64,000 nucleotides of DNA from Bacteroidota bacterium (GTDB lineage Bacteria > Bacteroidota > Bacteroidia > JACCXN01). The stretch is from NCBI GenBank assembly GCA_013696965.1, contig JACCXN010000020.1, positions 88,400 through 152,399 on the forward strand, in the 5' to 3' direction. This document shows positions 46,801-55,814 of the stretch, in pieces; position 1 is the first letter of the stretch, and every line of letters begins with the position of its first letter. Below the pieces are notes generated by a model that was not told the origin of the DNA, did not search any database, and saw only the letters and a list, made by a program, of their open reading frames with translations. The translations under genes were made by a program, and so were the position numbers.

Positions 46801-47327
46801 CGCATGCCTCTTCCACCGCCTCCTGCAGAGGCCTTAATCATTACAGGAAAGCCTATTTTTCGAGCTTCACTCAATGCAATTTCAGAGGAGGTTAAAACCG
46901 CAGTACTTCCTACTATAATTGGAACACCAGCATCAATGGCTACTTTTTTTGCAGCCACTTTATCCCCCAACATTTCCATTGTTTGGGGATCTGGTCCAAT
47001 AAAAATAATTCCTTCTTCAGCACAGCGCTTTGCAAAATTCACATTCTCAGAAAGAAATCCATATCCTGGATGAATTGCATCTACTCTTTCTTTTTTCGCT
47101 ACGCGAATTATTTCTTCAATATCCAGGTAAGGTTTTAATGGTTCATTGTCCCTGCCAATCTGAAAAGCTTCATCAGCTTTATACCTGTGCAATGAATAGC
47201 GGTCTTCATAGGTATAAATTGCCGCTGTTTTTATTTTCAATTCAGAGGCTGCCCTTAATACCCTGATTGCTATTTCGCCCCTGTTGGCAACTAATAATTT
47301 CGAAATCTTTTTCTCCATATTCTCCAT
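43818..47327 (-). CDS. pyc: Pyruvate carboxylase
   Basis: An 1169-aa single-chain enzyme. Domains in order: biotin carboxylase/ATP-grasp (residues 1 to about 460; LVANRGEIAIRVLRA, KASAGGGGRGMRIV, EVNPRIQVEHTVTEE), carboxyltransferase (about 540 to 830; DCTFRDAHQSLLATR, KDMAGLLKPYAA, HTHDTS), PYC/OADA conserved domain, and C-terminal biotinyl domain (EAMKMET with biotin lysine K1115). It makes oxaloacetate from pyruvate and bicarbonate. Length is normal for the four-domain form. The tail after the biotinyl domain is a short Lys/Gln-rich extension. MENMEKKIS offers two near starts. Confidence 0.97.
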   Translation of the reverse strand: MENMEKKISKLLVANRGEIAIRVLRAASELKIKTAAIYTYEDRYSLHRYKADEAFQIGRDNEPLKPYLDIEEIIRVAKKERVDAIHPGYGFLSENVNFAKRCAEEGIIFIGPDPQTMEMLGDKVAAKKVAIDAGVPIIVGSTAVLTSSEIALSEARKIGFPVMIKASAGGGGRGMRIVRNEETLDKAFSEARREASNAFGDDTVFIEKYIDSPKHIEVQILGDHYGNIVHLYERDCSVQRRFQKVVEIAPAPNLHQEIKDKLYEYALKIAHKANYNNAGTVEFLVDKNGSIYFIEVNPRIQVEHTVTEEVTGIDIVRSQILIASGHALSSSGIYITGQKEIKCNGFAIQCRITTEDPQNDFKPDYGTIIAYRNAGGYGIRIDEGSSYGGVKISPFFDSMLAKVTASGRTLKGASQRLHRALSEFRIRGVKNNIQFLENVINHPVFQDGNATVKFIDDHAELLDISVKSDSGTKALRFLANVCVNGNSDIKTIDQAKVFEMPIIPEFDKLAEYKPGTKQLLDQLGPLNFSKWLKDQKQIQYTDCTFRDAHQSLLATRLRTKDMVMVAESFAKNHPQVFSMEVWGGATFDVALRFLHECPWQRLKLLREAVPNILLQMLIRGSNAIGYTAYPDNLVEKFIEKSWETGVDVFRIFDSLNWVESMKVSIKAVRERTGGLAEACICYSGDLQDKSKTKYNIQYYLDLAKQLEDEGAHILAIKDMAGLLKPYAAFELISKLKESVDIPIHLHTHDTSSIQSATYIKAIEAGVDVIDVALGSMSGLTSQPNFNSLVEALKGHPRNQEFNMESLNAHSNYWETVREWYYPFESGLKAGTAEVFQHEIPGGQYSNLKPQALSLGLGSKMNEIKKTYQQVNELFGDIIKVTPSSKVVGDMTLYMVSNGLSKEDVLTKGDKIPFPESVKSFFKGDLGQPYGGFPKELQKLILREEKPYTELPNAHIKPVDFDNEFMDFKNKFNKNLSFLDFISWKFYPKVYEEYLKHYQVYGNVSVIPTLEFFYGMSNNQETLIEISHGKTIIVKLLYISESDENGNRTVYFKLNGQTRSVEVKDNKSVTQVKANKKATSEQEIGTPLQGLIAKVFVKEGDEVQLNSPLFTIEAMKMETTIAANKPCRIKKIILNESTLAEADDLVLEVEYIDAKTQKQQKKQKEPISAH

Positions 47328-47539
47328 ATTTATTAAATTCTTTAATTAAAATTAAGGAATTTAATAGGAGTTTAGAAATAGAAAAAGCGAATTTATATAA
47401 AATAAAAGCGGATTTAAAATTGGTGTTTTAAAGGTTTTTTTCGATATTAAGGGAAAGGGGGAATTTTTTAATTTCACTACTAGTATAATCTGAAAATTTT
47501 TCCCATTAATTATACTCTTTTCAATATTTAGTTTAAAAT

Positions 47540-47728
47540 TTAAATTTTGAGTTTTTCTCTTTTTGCACCTGTTGCCAGGGCAATTTTAAATTCGTTGTTT
47601 TTAATGTCGATAAGAAATTCTACATAAGGAATTGCCATTATTCCATTTTTTGTTATTATTTGCTTAAAGTATTCTAATTTCCGGCTTAATAATACTTTCA
47701 TTTCAGATGGTTTAATACGGAGTTTCAT
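47540..47728 (-). CDS. Small basic protein of unknown function
   Basis: A possible 62-aa protein from the Met at 47728 (MKLRIKPSEMKVLL). Its MKLRIK start resembles that of small conserved Bacteroidetes proteins whose function is not known. The remainder has a plausible beta pattern (AIPYVEFLIDIKNNEFKIAL) and a basic tail. An upstream Met at 47761 is less likely. It stands alone between pyc and the SRPBCC gene, without visible signals. Chance cannot be excluded. Confidence 0.35.
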   Translation of the reverse strand: MKLRIKPSEMKVLLSRKLEYFKQIITKNGIMAIPYVEFLIDIKNNEFKIALATGAKREKLKI

Positions 47729-47937
47729 TTGAATAACCTCAGTGCTTTTCACACCAAGCATCTAAAAATAAAAGTTATGAAAATATTAGCAGAATGAATT
47801 CAAGTTTTATTCCAATTTGAATTGCCTGAATGTTCCCAAAATTTCAAAAATCAAGTAAGCTATACTTTTCCATAGGTCTGTTTTTTGACGAGACCATAAT
47901 GTTTTTTAAAAAGAAAAACCATTTAAAAAAGTTAAAA

Positions 47938-48393
47938 TTAATCTTTCAGGAAATCAAATGCTCCTTTTCTTAAGTTAATTCCATATTCAACATAAGCCTT
48001 TAGGCAGGCAAGAAAATTTGCCCATCCTTCTGTGTTTCCTTTTAACCATTTGATGCCTGCTTCATCATTAATTCTGCTTTTTTCCGTAATGCTTACAAGA
48101 GTTGCATTATTGGGTTTTGGAGTAAGGGTTATTTCAACTAAAAGTTCCACATCGCCATCAAACCAATAATAAGAAATGTATTTGTTTTTTTCTATTTTAT
48201 CCACACGAACAGGAACTTCCATCGCAAATTCAGGAAAATGCCAAACAAGTTTTTTTCCTGCTTGCATTTGCCCACTACTTTTTGAAATAAAGTAGTTCGA
48301 CATTTTTTCCGGATCAACAATAGCCTGAAATACTTCCTGCTGTGAACTTAAAATTTGAATGGCGGTTTTAATTTCCAGGTTTTTGTTTTCCAT
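47938..48393 (-). CDS. SRPBCC (AHSA1-type) domain protein
   Basis: A 151-aa protein of the START/SRPBCC hydrophobic-pocket fold. LEIKTAIQILSSQQEVFQAIVDPEKMSNYF is the typical first strand and helix of the AHSA1-like group, and EGWANFLACLKAYVEYGINLR is the C-terminal helix. Ligand and role are unknown. It lies 127 bases downstream of the DUF1569 gene on the same strand, so the two may be co-transcribed. Confidence 0.85.
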   Translation of the reverse strand: MENKNLEIKTAIQILSSQQEVFQAIVDPEKMSNYFISKSSGQMQAGKKLVWHFPEFAMEVPVRVDKIEKNKYISYYWFDGDVELLVEITLTPKPNNATLVSITEKSRINDEAGIKWLKGNTEGWANFLACLKAYVEYGINLRKGAFDFLKD

Positions 48394-48520
48394 GTTTTGC
48401 GACTTTTTTTATGCTCCTTATTTTACCGCAGCATTTTTTATCCTATTATTTCAAATAACCATACAATTTCAGGCTATGAAAGGTTATGTTGTTCCTAAAA
48501 GTCAATTTCGTTTTACAGTG

Positions 48521-48973
48521 TTAAACTCCGAATTGATTCAAATGATGATCAAGATGCTTATAAAACATATTGTTCCATTCCTGCACTGATAGGGCTCCAA
48601 ATGATAGGGATTCCCTACCATCAAAATGTTTTTCTCCCAATTCCTGGGTCTTTTTTATGTAATCAATCAAACGCTTTTTTTCAGCTTCAAAATTTTTATC
48701 TTCCTTAATAATAAACTGAGGAGCTGTTTGTCCATTTTTCTTATAGGACTTTTCACTGATAACTATATTTTTTACAAATAATTTTAAAATAAACCTATTG
48801 AATGCGCTTGGTTTTGCATGTTTGTTATCATATACAAATTCATAGCTAACATTGCAATGGGCTAACATCTGCCCAACTGCCATTTTTCCCCATAAAGGTC
48901 CGGTAGTAGGACTTAATTTATTAATTCGGTTAATTATTTCTTGTGTATCAAGTTGGTTAAAAATATTTTTCAT
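48521..48973 (-). CDS. DUF1569 (DinB-like) protein
   Basis: A 150-aa helical protein. WGKMAVGQMLAHCNVSYEF and MFYKHLDHHLNQFGV place histidines as in DinB/DUF1569 four-helix bundles, which bind a metal and often use bacillithiol or a similar thiol. No reaction is known. The bases right before its ATG belong to a repeat also found in the array at 63.3-64 kb, so its start codon lies at the edge of a repeated element. It is followed by the SRPBCC gene. Confidence 0.85.
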   Translation of the reverse strand: MKNIFNQLDTQEIINRINKLSPTTGPLWGKMAVGQMLAHCNVSYEFVYDNKHAKPSAFNRFILKLFVKNIVISEKSYKKNGQTAPQFIIKEDKNFEAEKKRLIDYIKKTQELGEKHFDGRESLSFGALSVQEWNNMFYKHLDHHLNQFGV

Positions 48974-49045
48974 ATGTATATAATTTGATTTTAAATGTCA
49001 TCCCGATTTATCGGGATTGCCAGGTTATATATTCACTCCTGCATT
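48974..49045 (-). repeat. Dispersed repeat copy supplying the leader of the DUF1569 gene
   Basis: Read on the minus strand it contains the palindrome ATCCCGATAAATCGGGAT (49000-49017) and ends CAAATTATATACAT directly before ATGAAA of the DUF1569 gene. The same order of elements occurs in the tandem array at 63.3-64 kb. The copy is about 70 bp. Confidence 0.8.
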
Positions 49046-49459
49046 GCTATTTTTAACTGTATTTTGATTGCTGTTTTTATTTTATTTTCCAAAAAGTCTG
49101 ATTGGTGAAGTCCAATTTATTTTTATTTTACACCTTTAGTTTCCTTACCCCTGAAATAAGCAGCCAAGGTAATAGAAAGTACAGACTTTTCAAATTCAAA
49201 CATAAGGGCATTTTGCTTAGTTAGCTTAGTAAAAAAGAATGTTATAACAGACAATGCCGCCACAAATTAAACAGTTTGTCCAATTTAAAACTTTTAGAGA
49301 TATTAATTTAATTTTTTTTGTGCGTTCTTTACATTCTTGATTCATTACGAATAGAATAACAATAGAAAAACTGCATTGATTTTTGGCTCTTTTGTTTTTA
49401 GTAAAAAAACGATATTTCTTGAATTAAAAAAAACACCTATTGATTGATTAAAAATACCT
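49046..49459. other. Intergenic region before the TonB receptor gene
   Basis: About 410 AT-rich bases between the repeat and the receptor gene. No coding frame is supported, and I see no clear hairpin or consensus promoter. Confidence 0.5.
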
Positions 49460-51907
49460 ATGGCCAATACTGTTTTAAATAAAGTATTTTTACTCAGAAT
49501 AAATAAACCTGTTTTTTCTATTTCCATTATTCTTTTTTTGCCCTTTATTTTAAATGCACAAACCATAAAAGTGATGGACATAACTTCATTGCAAGCGCTT
49601 CCTTATGTGAATATTTATTCTGATTTTTCTGGCATTTCAACAACAACCGACAATAAAGGGAAGGCAGATATTTCATCTTTTAAAAATGCTGATAGCATTT
49701 GTTTTAAAATGGTAGGTTACAATCCATTCATTTCAAGTTATAATCAATTAGAAAAAAACAATTTCAAAGTACACATGACTGAAAAACAAATCATGATTGA
49801 TGAATTTGTTATTTCTGCACATCGATGGGAAGAAAAACAAGAAGATATTCCTAATCAAATTACTAAAATAACACCCAGGGAAATAACTTTCCAAAATCCT
49901 CAGACTTCTGCTGATATGATAAGCAATACGGGTGAGGTATTTGTGCAAAAAAGCCAGCTGGGAGGAGGAAGCCCTATGATTAGGGGATTTTCAGCAAACA
50001 GCATTTTACTTGTAGTGGATGGTGTGAGGATGAATAACGCAATATACCGCAGCGGAAACCTGCAAAACGTTTTAAATATTGATCCTAATAGCTTAAAGAG
50101 CAGCGAAATTTTATTTGGCCCTGGCTCTGTTCTTTATGGTAGTGATGCTTTAGGAGGAGTGATTAATTTTTCCACCAAAAGCCCGGTTATGGGCGACTCA
50201 AGCTCTTCGCTTATTTTTGGAAATGCTTTAGCCCGTTATGGCTCTGCCAATAACGAAAAGACAGGACATGTGAACATTAATATTGGATTTAATAAAATTG
50301 CCAGTTTTACTAGTTTTAGCTACAGTGATTTTGATAACTTAAAAACAGGGAGAATTAGAAACTCAGCTTATCCTGATTATGGAAAAAGATCCTGGTTTGT
50401 TCAACGAATTGAAAACCAAGATTCCATTGTTCAAAATTCTGATCCGGATATCCAAAAATTTTCTGGTTTCAATCAGTTTAATGGGATGCAAAAACTTCGC
50501 TATAAACCTTCGAAATCACTTGATTTTGAGTATGGTTTTTATTACTCCATTACATCCGATATCCCAAGGTATGACAGATTAATTGAAATCACACCTCAGG
50601 GGCTGCCTAGAAATGCCCAATGGCATTACGGCCCTCAAAACTGGATGATGCATGCTTTAAACACTTCTGTAAATAAATCAACAATTGCTTTTGACAAATT
50701 AAACATAACACTTGCTTATCAAAATTATAAGGAAAGCCGACACGACCGAAGGTTTAATAGTGAGTGGCTTCGTTCTCAAATGGAAGAGGTAAATATATTT
50801 TCTGCAAATATCGATTTGAAAAAAAATGTGGGAAAAAGAAGTGAATTGTATTATGGAATTGAAAATTTTTCAAATTTTGTTGACTCAAAAGCAAACACTA
50901 CAAATATTGTAAATGGTGAGCAAAGAGGCGCAGCAAGCAGGTACCCGGACGGAGGAAGCAAAGTATATTCTGCTTCAGGTTATGTTCAATTTGTAAGAAA
51001 GATTACGAATAAAATTACAGTATCCACTGGTGCAAGATATAACTACTATACCCTAAAATCAAGAATTACAGACAGCACTTTTTTTAATTTCCCATACGAT
51101 CAAATGAGTATAACAACTTCGGCAGTAACTGGGGCTGCTGGATTTGTTTATCTTCCAAATGAAAAATGGAAAATCAATTTTAATGCTGCATCAGGATATA
51201 GGGCTCCTAATGTTGATGATATAGCTAAGGTTTTTGATTCTGAACCAGGAAGGGTAATTGTACCAAACAATGACTTAAAGCCAGAATATTCCTATAATGT
51301 AGAAGTTGGAATTAGCAGGACATTTTTAAGAAAATACACATTGAGTTCTTCAGCCTATTACACCTTGCTTATTGATGCCATTGAAAGAAGAGATGCAAGA
51401 TGGTATGATCAGGATTCAATAGTTTACGATGGTGTTTTAAGCAAGGTAACTTCTAATATAAACATAGGCAAGGGTTATATAAGCGGAATTTCGGCCAATC
51501 TTGCTGCTGAATTTACTCACTATTTAGTTGCCTCTTTTTCTATAACCTATACAGAGGGAATGGATTTAAATAATGCTATTCCTTTAAGGCACATTCCTCC
51601 CCTATTTGGCAGAATCTCTGTGATGTATAAATACAAAGGAATTCGCATGGAGTTGTTTTCCCATTTTAGCGGGTGGAGGTATTATGAACAACTAGCCCCA
51701 GAGGAACAGGCAAAAACGCATTTATACACCCCACAAGGTGCTCCTGCCTGGTTTACACTAAATTTCAGGAGTAGTTTGCAAATTAATGATTTTATACAAA
51801 TTAATGCAGGTATTGAAAATATCCTTGATCATCATTACCGGCCATTTTCTTCTGGCATAAGTGCCCCTGGAAGAAACATTTTTGTGGCATTACGATTAAG
51901 GTTTTAA
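49460..51907 (+). CDS. TonB-dependent outer membrane receptor
   Basis: An 815-aa receptor. A signal peptide (about residues 18 to 34) is followed by a carboxypeptidase-regulatory-like domain (VMDITSLQALPYVNIYSDFSG), the plug (SADMISNTGEVFVQKSQLGG, SPMIRGFSANSILLVVDGVRMNN) and a 22-strand barrel ending ISAPGRNIFVALRLRF. It imports a large substrate (siderophore, vitamin or glycan) with energy from TonB. No SusD-like partner is encoded next to it, so it is not a polysaccharide utilisation pair. The substrate is unknown. Confidence 0.93.
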   Translation: MANTVLNKVFLLRINKPVFSISIILFLPFILNAQTIKVMDITSLQALPYVNIYSDFSGISTTTDNKGKADISSFKNADSICFKMVGYNPFISSYNQLEKNNFKVHMTEKQIMIDEFVISAHRWEEKQEDIPNQITKITPREITFQNPQTSADMISNTGEVFVQKSQLGGGSPMIRGFSANSILLVVDGVRMNNAIYRSGNLQNVLNIDPNSLKSSEILFGPGSVLYGSDALGGVINFSTKSPVMGDSSSSLIFGNALARYGSANNEKTGHVNINIGFNKIASFTSFSYSDFDNLKTGRIRNSAYPDYGKRSWFVQRIENQDSIVQNSDPDIQKFSGFNQFNGMQKLRYKPSKSLDFEYGFYYSITSDIPRYDRLIEITPQGLPRNAQWHYGPQNWMMHALNTSVNKSTIAFDKLNITLAYQNYKESRHDRRFNSEWLRSQMEEVNIFSANIDLKKNVGKRSELYYGIENFSNFVDSKANTTNIVNGEQRGAASRYPDGGSKVYSASGYVQFVRKITNKITVSTGARYNYYTLKSRITDSTFFNFPYDQMSITTSAVTGAAGFVYLPNEKWKINFNAASGYRAPNVDDIAKVFDSEPGRVIVPNNDLKPEYSYNVEVGISRTFLRKYTLSSSAYYTLLIDAIERRDARWYDQDSIVYDGVLSKVTSNINIGKGYISGISANLAAEFTHYLVASFSITYTEGMDLNNAIPLRHIPPLFGRISVMYKYKGIRMELFSHFSGWRYYEQLAPEEQAKTHLYTPQGAPAWFTLNFRSSLQINDFIQINAGIENILDHHYRPFSSGISAPGRNIFVALRLRF

Positions 51908-52098
51908 GGTAAATATTAATCTAAATTAAATCATTTCATTTAGAGGTTATCATTCTTAGATTTTTCAGTTGTACTCCAACTTTTTATTTTATAATTCGAT
52001 TCGTTATCATTGATCTGTAAAATATTCAAGGGTAACACTTGTTGGAGAACTAAAAAACAAACCTATGGCTTGAGTTCGTTTCCTTGAAATGAATCTGT

Positions 52099-53148
52099 TT
52101 AGTTTTGATAATCCACAGTAAGAAATGCAGGAGGGTTAATGATTTTGATTTCAACCCTTCTGTTTTGTTCTCTTCCCTGGATATTGTCTGATCCATCTCC
52201 ATTTTCGTTCGGTGCTAAGGGCTGGGATTCTCCTTTAGAAATTACAGAAATTCTAGATGCACTTATTCCATTATTCATAAAATACCTTTGAACCGTTCTT
52301 GCTCTGTTTTCTCCTAAAATCAAATTGTATTTGTCTGTTCCATTACTGTCGGTATGTCCAGTAAGTTCTAATTTCATTTCTTTATTCTCCTTCATTAATC
52401 CAATCAATTCCTTTAACTCGGATTTATAATTTTCATTAACATCAGATTTAGCATAGGCGTACTTCACATTTTTTATAGGAATAGTTCTTGATACTTGGGT
52501 TTTACTGCGTGCTGTTGAAGTTTTTGTTTTCACCTCAACACTTTTCGCTCCTTTATCAGGTAATCCATTTGTAGCAAGTGTATTTACTGTTTCAGGCTCT
52601 GAACTTTTTAAATTGCTTGATGGATTTTCCACTGCTGCTGTTTTTGCATCAAGATTAGATTTTGCTATTAACGCAATTTTTTCTTCTTCCATTTTTTCCT
52701 CAGCAACGAATTGGGACTGATTCAAAATATCATTTGCCAGTTCAACCCATTTGCTAATCTCAACTTCATCCTCTGATGAAAGAAGAATTTTATAATGCTT
52801 TTCCAAAAGTTCATTGTTTCCCAATAACAAATAAGCCTTCATTAAAAAAACATGTACTTCAACCGATTTTGGCTGAGCATTCAAGGTCATTTTGAGCATA
52901 TCCAAAGCCTTTTCAGGTTCTTGTTCAGTCATAGCAAGGCAAGCGCCTAAACGGTAATAGTAACTTATATTTCCAGGGTCATTCTCGTTGAGTTGTTTAA
53001 AATGAGGAAGGGCTTCGACAAATTTTCTTGCCTCAAAAAATTTTTTTGCTTCCTGAAACAACTTTTTATCATTTTCATTTTGAGCAAATGAACTTACTGT
53101 AAGCAATAATGAAATAAAAATGCTGATAAATGTTTTACCTGGTAACAT
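52099..53148 (-). CDS. OmpA-family protein with N-terminal TPR repeats
   Basis: A 349-aa protein. Signal peptide ends near TVSSFA; TPR units follow (about residues 30 to 140, KFVEALPHFKQLNENDPGN and KALDMLKMTLNAQPKS), then a Lys/Ser-rich linker, then a C-terminal OmpA peptidoglycan-binding domain (LTGHTDSNGTDKYNLILGENRA, RVEIKI). It probably links the outer membrane to peptidoglycan through the OmpA domain and binds a partner through the TPR. Related TPR-OmpA proteins belong to the T9SS/gliding apparatus in this phylum (PorE-like), so a link to the T9SS cargo in this window is possible. The barrel is absent. Confidence 0.9.
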   Translation of the reverse strand: MLPGKTFISIFISLLLTVSSFAQNENDKKLFQEAKKFFEARKFVEALPHFKQLNENDPGNISYYYRLGACLAMTEQEPEKALDMLKMTLNAQPKSVEVHVFLMKAYLLLGNNELLEKHYKILLSSEDEVEISKWVELANDILNQSQFVAEEKMEEEKIALIAKSNLDAKTAAVENPSSNLKSSEPETVNTLATNGLPDKGAKSVEVKTKTSTARSKTQVSRTIPIKNVKYAYAKSDVNENYKSELKELIGLMKENKEMKLELTGHTDSNGTDKYNLILGENRARTVQRYFMNNGISASRISVISKGESQPLAPNENGDGSDNIQGREQNRRVEIKIINPPAFLTVDYQN

Positions 53149-53149
53149 G

Positions 53150-53815
53150 GTTTAATTTTTCTGCAAATTATGTATTTTTTCTGACTTAATGTATTTCTTC
53201 TAAAATTACTAAAAAGTCTTGCCCATTTTTCTTTTGAAAGGCCAAAAGATGCTTGAATAAAGAACTCTTTGCCAAAAAGAATGCATGGAAATAAATTCTT
53301 TTTTTCTATTTTCAACCAATAAACAGGGATCGAAAAAAATATCAGATAAACAACAAGCGAAGGAAGTTTTAACAGTGTTATCATACCTGTTGTTTTTATG
53401 TTTAACGACAAGGCCTGAGAAATACTTATTGAATCGAAAAAACGCTCGCGAACACCATTTCCAGGCCCTAAATAAAGGATAGCAAATGAGGCTGAAAGGC
53501 AAACAAACGAAAAAAGTGTTTTATTAAACAGGCTTTCAAATGAGCCATCCTTTGTATAATGGCTTCTGTTTTTATATAGGAGGGTAATGGCAACAAACTG
53601 AATAAAAAGAACAATAATACTTAGTGCTTCGTTTGCTCCCCCAATAAAACCGGAGCCTAAAAAAACAATCAGATAACTTAAAAAATTTCTATTTTTTTAA
53701 AGGATAAAAGCAATTACAAAAAACAAACTGATTACACTCAAAAGGTAAGTACTGCTAGAGGACAAGATATGTGTGATTTTATAAAATTCTTCCAGCAATG
53801 CGCAAACCGGATTCT
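53150..53815 (-). pseudogene. Decayed polytopic membrane protein (DUF6056-like)
   Basis: On the minus strand, one frame has the stop TAA at 53697-53699 in an otherwise open run. Upstream it reads FYKITHILSSSSTYLLSVISLFF; downstream, FLGSGFIGGANEALSIIVLF, then ILYLGPGNGVRERFF and further hydrophobic residues. GGANE and the PGNxxR motif resemble DUF6056-type membrane proteins, which look like GT-C enzymes. No start codon or N-terminal half is present and the frame closes at 53814-53816 upstream. The 3' end runs into the start of the OmpA gene. This fills what would otherwise be an 845-bp gap. Confidence 0.7.
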
Positions 53816-53993
53816 ATTCTCTGTTTGAAAAAACATTAATTGCAGTAACTTATTGTTAATTCCCTGGCTTCCTTTTCTATTTAATATTAAAGCTTATGTT
53901 TCATCCTGGCATTTGAATTTAAAGTATGCCTGTTGCATTTCAAGTTCAGACCAAACTATTTGTCCAATTAAAATTGCTCCTGTTTCAATCTCA

Positions 53994-54407
53994 TTATTTT
54001 GTCCTTCCCGTTACGATTTTATCATATTCAAAATCATTGGGTTCCCATAATTCAATTTTATTTCCTTCCACATCTAAAATATGAACAAATTTGCCGTATT
54101 CAAAGGTTTCAATGGTGTCGGTAATCGTAACACCTTCCTTTTTCAATTCTTCTACAAGTGCTTCAATGTTTTCAACCCTGTAATTTATCATGAATTCTTT
54201 TGTGGAAGGTTCAAAATATTTTGTTGTTTCTGCAAATGGACTCCATTGTGTGAAACCTTTTTTTAGTGGATCTGCACCTTGTCCCCATTCGAAATTTGTC
54301 CCATATTCATCCGTATCTAAACCCAAATGAGTTTTATACCATTCTTTCATTTTTTGGGGGTCTTTACTTTTAAAAAAGATTCCGCCAATGCCTGTTACTT
54401 TTTTCAT
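53994..54407 (-). CDS. VOC (glyoxalase/bleomycin resistance) superfamily protein
   Basis: A 137-aa protein with two beta-alpha-beta-beta-beta units: GIGGIFFKSKDPQKMKEWYKTHLGL at the start and FVHILDVEGNKIELWEPND at the end. The His/Glu metal-ligand pattern of the glyoxalase fold can be seen only partly, so the reaction is not assigned. Similar small proteins are widespread in Bacteroidetes. It stands alone. Confidence 0.88.
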   Translation of the reverse strand: MKKVTGIGGIFFKSKDPQKMKEWYKTHLGLDTDEYGTNFEWGQGADPLKKGFTQWSPFAETTKYFEPSTKEFMINYRVENIEALVEELKKEGVTITDTIETFEYGKFVHILDVEGNKIELWEPNDFEYDKIVTGRTK

Positions 54408-54542
54408 GTTTGAATTGTTCTTAGTTTGTTTTTATGATCGTGTTTAACTCAAAACCATAGCAGAATAAAATCCCAGGAGCTAAAATTAATATTATTTTCT
54501 TTTTCATATTATGAACCCTTTTAAATACTCAATAAAGCAAGT

Positions 54543-54700
54543 GGATTATTATGCTTTTTTAAAAATTTTTTCTCGCTTCTTTATTAATCCATCTGTTGCA
54601 AGAATTTTATCAATATAATTTTCAAAGCCTGGGGGTAGGAAATCCAAGTAAGGGGCATTGTGGTCTGAACTCAATAATATATTGGAGTTATTATCGTAAA
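54543..54700. repeat. 158-bp direct repeat, left copy, carrying a decayed gene tail
   Basis: Nearly identical to 55417-55574 (five differences in 158 bases). On the minus strand the unit encodes the end of an unidentified protein: ILLSSDHNAPYLDFL, then GFENYIDKILATDGLIKKRE and a TAA at 54549-54551. In this copy the open frame continues upstream through FFSFDVFSKSSIAAMHIYDNN to the 3' end of the hypothetical gene. The repeats flank that gene in the same orientation. Confidence 0.85.
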
Positions 54701-54756
54701 TATGCATGGCAGCAATGGAGGATTTACTAAATACATCAAAAGAGAAAAAAGTAATA

Positions 54757-55377
54757 CTAATAATAATAAGGTTTAATCTCTTTATGAAATAATTTTTTTA
54801 TTGCACCTCTTTTGGCATTTAAATCAATAGTAGTAAGAGAATTTACATCGTTTGTCATTCTTAATATTTCTCCACTTTTTGAATCAATGAATTGTCCACT
54901 TACAATTGCCTCTCCAATAATAATATATCGTATATTAATTCTTAAAATAAAATCTGCCTCATTTTTATTGGAAGTAATTTTCCAAAACCCCCAACTTTGT
55001 ATTAAATTATTTGCATGAACTATAACATTATAATCATCAGATATCACACAAACAGTATTGCCCTTTTTTGTTATATTTTTTAAAATAGATTCATTTATCA
55101 ACTTTTCACCTGATGTATTTATACTAGTATTCGATGGAGGATTAAAATAATCTTTTTCTCCGTTCTTGTATTTAATTTCATTGATTTCCGATTTATTGAG
55201 ATGGTAAATTGGACCATCTAAATGTGTGAATTTTTTATATTTAATTACTTTATCTTCTACTTCAATTACTTTGACAATTAGGGAATCTAAATTCCTCATT
55301 TTTATTATGTCCTGGCCATAAAGCTTATTGAAACAAAAAGCAATTATGATAGTTGAAAGTCGAATAAGAGGGGTCAT
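54757..55377 (-). CDS. Hypothetical secreted protein between direct repeats
   Basis: A 206-aa protein with a signal peptide (IRLSTIIIAFCFNKLYG). The first mature part (RNLDSLIVKVIEVEDKVIKYKK, IYHLNKSEINEIKYKNGEKDYF) is a small beta-domain seen in many Bacteroidetes surface proteins, where it precedes variable parts. The remainder (GFWKITSNKNEADFILRINIRYI) is not recognised. The gene is flanked by two 158-bp direct repeats, each holding the tail of another, lost gene, so it appears to sit in a duplicated or inserted segment. Function is unknown. Confidence 0.65.
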   Translation of the reverse strand: MTPLIRLSTIIIAFCFNKLYGQDIIKMRNLDSLIVKVIEVEDKVIKYKKFTHLDGPIYHLNKSEINEIKYKNGEKDYFNPPSNTSINTSGEKLINESILKNITKKGNTVCVISDDYNVIVHANNLIQSWGFWKITSNKNEADFILRINIRYIIIGEAIVSGQFIDSKSGEILRMTNDVNSLTTIDLNAKRGAIKKLFHKEIKPYYY

Positions 55378-55416
55378 TGAGAATCAGTTAAATTAGAATA
55401 ACTCAACGAAGGTAGC

Positions 55417-55574
55417 GGATTATTATGCTTTTTTTAAAATTTTTTCTCGCTTCTTTATTAATCCATCTGTTGCAAGAATTTTATCAATATAATTTTCAAA
55501 GCCTAGGGGTAGGAAATCCAAGTAAGTGGCATTGTGGTCTGAACTCAATAATATATTGTTGTTATTATCGTAAA
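55417..55574. repeat. 158-bp direct repeat, right copy, carrying a decayed gene tail
   Basis: Second copy of the unit at 54543-54700. The minus-strand tail reads NILLSSDHNATYLDFLP, then GFENYIDKILATDGLIKKRE and ends at TAA 55423-55425. Upstream its frame is soon closed by a stop, so the body of the gene is gone. It lies about 45 bases before the start of the hypothetical gene. Confidence 0.85.
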
Positions 55575-55814
55575 CAAAAGCCGAACATGCTTTTCATAAA
55601 TAATCCAGAATAAAACCCAATAAAAAAAAATTGGAAAAATTAAAAGAAATAAATCAGAGGCGGATCGCCATGCCAATGCACCAAAGCGAAAAAAACCAGC
55701 CCAATTTGAAAGATATTTTTCAAAATTTTAGCAACTCTTTGATATACTTTCGTCTTATAATTAAATATAAAAATCCCTCATAAACATTTAATATACATCT
55801 CTAAAACCAAAACT
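55575..55814. other. Intergenic region before the SprB-repeat gene
   Basis: About 240 AT-rich bases. A TACTTTCG box near 55747 is a weak -7 candidate for the next gene. No coding frame is supported. Confidence 0.4.

Noticed and set aside
46720-47073. 117-codon plus-strand frame inside pyc
   Set aside because: It is an antisense shadow of the biotin carboxylase domain, rich in Ser and Pro without motifs.
55425-55613. 62-codon plus-strand frame over the right direct repeat
   Set aside because: It is antisense to the decayed gene tail in the repeat; no start signals or family features.
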